From JANXYW01 sp964458665 (GTDB lineage: Bacteria > Chloroflexota > Dehalococcoidia > DSTF01 > JACRBR01), in the NCBI GenBank assembly GCA_964458665.1, contig CAYWOO010000151.1:1-39457 (forward strand): a stretch of 39,457 nt of DNA, in the 5' to 3' direction. Under the pieces are notes generated by a model that saw only the letters and a program-made list of their open reading frames with translations, had not been told where the DNA came from and did no database searches. Numbering within the stretch: position 1 is the stretch's first letter; every line of letters starts with the position of its first letter. The position numbers and the translations under genes were made by a program. Positions 38,681-39,457 of this stretch are shown one piece after another.

Positions 38681-39382
38681 CTACGCCGTGACTGCCACGG
38701 CGTTTTCGATCATCGAGCGAAAAATAACGAGGCCGTCGCTTCCACCGAGCAACGCTTCGGCCGATCGCTCCGGGTGCGGCATCATGCCCAGCACGTTGCC
38801 CCGTGTGTTGGTGATGCCGGCGATGTTGTTGAGCGAGCCGTTCGGGTTCGCGTCAGGCGTCACGTCGCCATCCGGCGTGACGTAGCGGAACACGACCCGG
38901 CGATCCGCCTCGAGCGCCGCGATGGTGTCTGGGTCGGCGTAATAGCTGCCCTCACCATGCGAGACGGGTACCATCAGCACATCGCCGGCCTGCCCCGCGC
39001 GCGTGAAGATCGTGTCGGCATTTTCGATGCGCAGGTGTGTCGGGACGCAGCGAAACTGCAGGCTGTCGTTGCGCATCAGTGCTCCCGGCAGCATGTGCGA
39101 CTCGCAGAGAATCTGGAAGCCGTTGCAAATGCCGATCACCGGCTTGCCTGCGTCGGCGTGCCGCTGTACGGCATCCATCACCGGCGAAAAACGCGCGATG
39201 GCGCCGGTGCGCAGATGGTCGCCGTAGGAGAAGCCGCCCGGGATGACCACGGCGTCGTAGCCGTCGAGATTCGCGTCGCGGTGCCAGACGAGGTCCGCGG
39301 TCTGACCCATCTCGTGCTCCAGCACGTACTGGCAATCGCGATCGGACCAGGTGCCGGGGAAGGTGAGCACGGCGAACTTCAT
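38681..39382 (-). CDS. purQ: Phosphoribosylformylglycinamidine synthase, glutaminase subunit
   Basis: A 233-residue class I glutamine amidotransferase, normal length for PurQ. The nucleophile is C86 in GICNGFQ, and the other triad residues are H203 and E205 in MMPHPERS; GGFSYGDHLRTGAIA near residue 50 is the PurQ signature. It supplies ammonia to PurL for the fourth step of purine synthesis, with PurS as the third subunit. Neither partner gene is visible; purS could lie beyond the right edge, although a promoter-like element directly before purQ argues for an independent start here. The ATG has no ribosome site, and TATACT lies 7 nt upstream. Confidence 0.96.
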   Translation of the reverse strand: MKFAVLTFPGTWSDRDCQYVLEHEMGQTADLVWHRDANLDGYDAVVIPGGFSYGDHLRTGAIARFSPVMDAVQRHADAGKPVIGICNGFQILCESHMLPGALMRNDSLQFRCVPTHLRIENADTIFTRAGQAGDVLMVPVSHGEGSYYADPDTIAALEADRRVVFRYVTPDGDVTPDANPNGSLNNIAGITNTRGNVLGMMPHPERSAEALLGGSDGLVIFRSMIENAVAVTA

Positions 39383-39389
39383 CGCAGCC

Positions 39390-39395
39390 AGTATA
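39390..39395 (-). promoter_or_regulatory. Candidate leaderless -10 element of purQ
   Basis: TATACT on the minus strand ends 7 nt before the purQ ATG, with no ribosome site between. A weak -35 candidate, TTCGCC, lies 18 nt further upstream. Layout fits transcription starting at or next to the start codon. Confidence 0.5.
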
Positions 39396-39457
39396 GGAAA
39401 CGCGTCTACCTAAGGCGAACGGTTGTATGGGTTCAGCCGGCTCCGTGCCGTCGTCCC

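Overview
High-GC bacterial chromosome segment with three parts: (i) a plus-strand inositol-lipid operon at the left edge, (ii) a mixed accessory block with a REP/RAYT locus, tandem epoxide hydrolases and a HicAB toxin-antitoxin pair, and (iii) a roughly 24 kb minus-strand Wzx/Wzy-type surface polysaccharide cluster. A DUF3237 gene and purQ close the right edge. The mix of myo-inositol phosphate synthase with a PimA-like mannosyltransferase, an F420-type luciferase-like oxidoreductase, a GT87 membrane mannosyltransferase, and a polysaccharide cluster without outer-membrane export genes fits a monoderm high-GC lineage. I favour Chloroflexota over Actinomycetota, but this is inference from gene content only.

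Left block (2-4910, +): the 3' part of ino1, a decayed fragment of a second and different ino1, two consecutive LpxL/PatA-type acyltransferases, a PHP-domain phosphoesterase and a GT4 glycosyltransferase resembling PimA. Together they read as a route from glucose-6-phosphate through inositol-1-phosphate to mannosylated, acylated phosphatidylinositol. The PHP protein is a candidate for the dephosphorylation step.

Middle block (4944-13113): a RAYT transposase gene whose two ends and interior carry copies of one palindromic REP repeat. An extra copy arose in a 127-bp imperfect tandem duplication that includes the 3' end of an aldo/keto reductase gene. Then follow a divergent reductase/MFS pair, two paralogous epoxide hydrolases separated by a second type of REP hairpin, an LLM oxidoreductase, hicA-hicB with a palindromic operator, and a metal-dependent amidohydrolase.

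Right block (37988 down to 13225, -): 22 genes, mostly overlapping by 1-20 nt (ATGA and TGATG junctions). In transcription order: phosphoglycosyl transferase, GT4, GDP-fucose synthase, GT2, GT4, Wzx flippase, GT4, Wzz, UDP-glucuronate decarboxylase-like enzyme, NDP-sugar epimerase, Wzy polymerase/ligase, acyltransferase, GT4, sugar C-methyltransferase, cupin, sugar aminotransferase, methyltransferase, two GT4, GT2, zinc-ribbon methyltransferase, GT87. The products would build a lipid-linked repeat unit containing 6-deoxy, amino, branched and pentose sugars, flip it, and polymerise it. No gmd (GDP-mannose 4,6-dehydratase) is present in the window although two of its expected downstream enzymes are.

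The two least expected signals are the strong excess of proteins ending in Ala-Ala inside the polysaccharide cluster (13 of 22, against 0 of 16 elsewhere) and the way the RAYT gene is built from its own REP repeats. No rRNA, tRNA or CRISPR array was seen. No stretch longer than 300 bases lacks a gene or pseudogene.
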